Shown here one piece after another: positions 6,082-7,392 of a stretch of DNA of 7,392 nt. A program made the position numbers and the translations under genes. This stretch comes from Gammaproteobacteria bacterium (GTDB lineage: Bacteria > Pseudomonadota > Gammaproteobacteria > Steroidobacterales > Steroidobacteraceae). The DNA lies in assembly GCA_025350345.1 (NCBI GenBank), contig JANXYA010000187.1:1-7392 (forward strand). Reading direction: 5' to 3'. Each line of letters begins with the position of its first letter. Position 1 is the stretch's first letter. The notes under the pieces were generated by a model. It had not been told where the DNA came from and ran no database searches. It saw only the letters and a list, made by a program, of their open reading frames with translations.

Positions 6082-7002
6082 ATGGGCGCAATAGCGGTCA
6101 GCATGGCCACGCGCGCGCAGGAGGCGACACCTCCTGGTGCGACCGGGCAACTGTCCGAGATCGTCATTGAAGCGCCCGAGCCGAGATTTGTGGCCCCGAC
6201 TCGCCGCGACAAGATTGGGCGCATCTGGGCGCCGGTCATGATCAACGGTCGGGGCCCTTTTCGGCTGGTGCTGGACACGGGTGCCAGCCGATCGGCCGTC
6301 AACACCCAGGTCGCCGAGGCGATTGGCATCGCCCCGGATTTCACCCAGCCGGTCCTGTTGCGCGGCGTGACCGGCATCGTGGCTGTCCCCACCATCCGGG
6401 TGGATTCGTTTTCCGTCGGCGACGTCATCGTGACGCCGGCAACCCTGCCCATCGTGGTGGACGCTCTGGGTGGTGCGGACGGGATCCTTGGCACGGACGG
6501 CTTTGGCGACAAGCGCGTCTATATTGATTTCAGGCACGATTTGATCACCGTCACGCATTCACACGCGACCCGCGCTCCCCCGGACTTTGTCTCGGTCCCG
6601 CTGGAGCGCTCAGGCGCGGACCTGTTGACCGTCTCTGCCCATGTGGGCGGGGTGCGTGTGCACGCCATCATCGATACGGGAGGGCAGGCGACGATTGGCA
6701 ACGAGGCCATGCGTCAAGCCCTGGTGCGACGACGCGCCCAGGGCACGCGCAGTGAGGTCATCGATGTGACCAACGCGAGCCAGGAGGGAGAGTCTTTTCC
6801 AAGTCCCCCCATCGAATTGGGGTCGCTTCGAATAGAGGGGGCCCGCATCACCTATGGCGACATGCACATCTTCGATCACTGGCACTTGATCAAGGAGCCG
6901 GCACTGCTCATCGGGATGGACACCCTGGGCCTGCTTGATGTGTTCATCATTGACTACCGCCGCCATGAACTGCAGCTGCGTACGCGCACGGATCAGCCAT
7001 GA
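6082..7002 (+). CDS. Periplasmic aspartic protease with two retropepsin-like domains
   Basis: This is a 306-residue putative pepsin-like aspartic endopeptidase of the retropepsin-like (Asp_protease_2, PF13650-type) fold, probably exported. MGAIAVSMATRA is a short hydrophobic export signal with likely cleavage before QEA. Domain 1 (about 48-158) has FRLVLDTGASRSAVN, with catalytic Asp65, and GADGILGTDGF followed by VYIDF. Domain 2 (about 182-301) has VHAIIDTGGQATIGN, with Asp198, and LLIGMDTLGLLDVFIID. Each half therefore carries the D-T-G loop and the hydrophobic-hydrophobic-Gly element, so one chain could supply both catalytic aspartates. Residues 23-30 (QLSEIVIE) resemble a TonB box. The frame is open upstream to 5863, but that part overlaps the receptor gene, runs through the hairpin and is Arg-rich, so I reject it. 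ATG 6082 lacks a ribosome site (see the mini-ORF at 6056). Same strand as the receptor, 145 bp downstream. The substrate is unknown. Confidence 0.88.
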   Translation: MGAIAVSMATRAQEATPPGATGQLSEIVIEAPEPRFVAPTRRDKIGRIWAPVMINGRGPFRLVLDTGASRSAVNTQVAEAIGIAPDFTQPVLLRGVTGIVAVPTIRVDSFSVGDVIVTPATLPIVVDALGGADGILGTDGFGDKRVYIDFRHDLITVTHSHATRAPPDFVSVPLERSGADLLTVSAHVGGVRVHAIIDTGGQATIGNEAMRQALVRRRAQGTRSEVIDVTNASQEGESFPSPPIELGSLRIEGARITYGDMHIFDHWHLIKEPALLIGMDTLGLLDVFIIDYRRHELQLRTRTDQP

Positions 7003-7046
7003 ATGCCCCGATGCCGCCGCGGCAAGCTGTGATGGGAGCACCGTGA
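6999..7046 (+). other. 15-codon mini-ORF bridging the protease and the next gene
   Basis: ATG 6999 overlaps the protease stop as ATGA and encodes MNAPMPPRQAVMGAP, ending TGA at 7044-7046, one base before ATG 7048. The tight joints at both ends fit translational coupling, but the peptide has no recognisable content and may only be chance. A small TGCCG-CCG-CGGCA hairpin (7012-7024) lies within it. Confidence 0.25.
7034..7038 (+). promoter_or_regulatory. Ribosome binding site of the last gene
   Basis: GGGAG lies 9 nt upstream of ATG 7048 and supports that start over other nearby initiation codons, such as GTG 7043 and ATG 7032 in other frames. Confidence 0.5.
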
Positions 7047-7047
7047 C

Positions 7048-7392
7048 ATGAGATTGCTCGATCTCATCGCCCAGGGGCATGGCGCTCACGTCCTGTCCGA
7101 AGGCGGCCGGGAACTGCCTGGCGCCAACCAATTCACCGCGGCCGTCCAGGCATGCCCCTTGCGCTATGTGCTGTCCGATGAGCTGTCGCGCTGCGCCACC
7201 CAGTTGGCTTTTGCGGAGGGTGATCGTCTGAGTGCCTGCCTGGATCTCATTCGGGTACCGGCGCAGTCCTTGTGGGTGGAATGGGCCGATGCGCCGCGAC
7301 GCGAGGCCTTAAGAGCCATCCCATCGCTGGAGGTCACGGACGAGGCGCCCCTCAGGCATGGTGGGGCACTGATCACGGCCGCGGCCGACGGC
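7048..7392 (+). CDS. Uncharacterised protein, N-terminal part (continues beyond window)
   Basis: The frame is open for 115 codons from ATG 7048 to the window end; I translated it by hand. It begins MRLLDLIAQGHGAHVLSEGG and includes ACPLRYVLSDELSRCA, LDLIRVPAQSLWVEW and REALRAIPSLEV. There is no signal peptide or membrane segment, and the mix of helical and charged stretches looks like a soluble cytoplasmic protein. I do not recognise the family; the RVPAQSLWVEW segment, with two Trp, looks like a conserved core. The codon use resembles that of the neighbours. It follows the protease stop by 45 nt with a good GGGAG, so it is very likely co-transcribed with the protease. The opposite-strand reading across 7164-7376 is lower in quality and I take it as a shadow. 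Confidence 0.72.
   Translation, partial: MRLLDLIAQGHGAHVLSEGGRELPGANQFTAAVQACPLRYVLSDELSRCATQLAFAEGDRLSACLDLIRVPAQSLWVEWADAPRREALRAIPSLEVTDEAPLRHGGALITAAADG

Noticed and set aside
5787..6512. Minus-strand open frames of 241 and 212 codons spanning the receptor-protease junction
   Set aside because: They are antisense to two recognisable proteins, cross the intergenic hairpin and show no domain pattern.
1..7392. CRISPR arrays, tRNA or rRNA genes, insertion sequences or integrase genes
   Set aside because: I looked for regularly spaced repeats, tRNA-like ends and transposase motifs and saw none; the repeats present are short and local.

Overview
This is a GC-rich bacterial chromosomal fragment with dense coding, strongly G/C-biased third codon positions and outer-membrane and periplasmic protein types typical of Gram-negative Proteobacteria. 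The style of the TonB-dependent receptor (an N-terminal EEVVITGSRI-like TonB box, a GGASATYGSDAIAGVVNF plug end, an RRNIEGGGR motif and an NLFDKDPP end) and the Asp_protease_2-type protease suggest a gammaproteobacterium of the Xanthomonadales/Nevskiales/Steroidobacter kind. That placement is a judgement from protein style, not a database match.

Layout. Two gene groups diverge from a regulatory region of about 330-390 bp (roughly 2417-2804). The leftward group is, in order of transcription, a LytTR-type response regulator (2416 to 1541), a small cysteine-rich putative lipoprotein (1455 to 1168), a gap of about 400 bp with no convincing gene (761-1167), and a LytS-type membrane sensor histidine kinase (760 to beyond base 1, cut by the window edge just after its H-box). 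The rightward group is a 1043-residue TonB-dependent outer-membrane receptor (2805-5936), a periplasmic aspartic protease with two retropepsin-like halves (6082-7002), and the first 115 codons of an unrecognised protein (7048 to beyond 7392).

The central region holds candidate control elements: a 17-bp direct repeat spaced exactly 21 bp (the two-helical-turn geometry used by LytTR domains), two short operator-like palindromes, a plausible sigma70 promoter for each direction, four exact tandem copies of CGCGCC, and a 10-bp-stem hairpin in the presumed receptor leader. Another strong inverted repeat starts just after the receptor stop codon, before the protease.

Working model (inference). The LytS/LytTR two-component pair controls a divergent module in which an outer-membrane receptor imports a ligand, perhaps a peptide, and a periplasmic protease and its downstream partner act on it. 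The mature N-terminus of the protease carries a TonB-box-like QLSEIVIE segment closely resembling the QLEEVVIT of the receptor, and the small lipoprotein has a related ETVTGS segment. These shared motifs, the odd start region of the protease (a mini-ORF that a single extra base would turn into a very good signal peptide) and the 21-bp-spaced repeats are the most interesting signals here.
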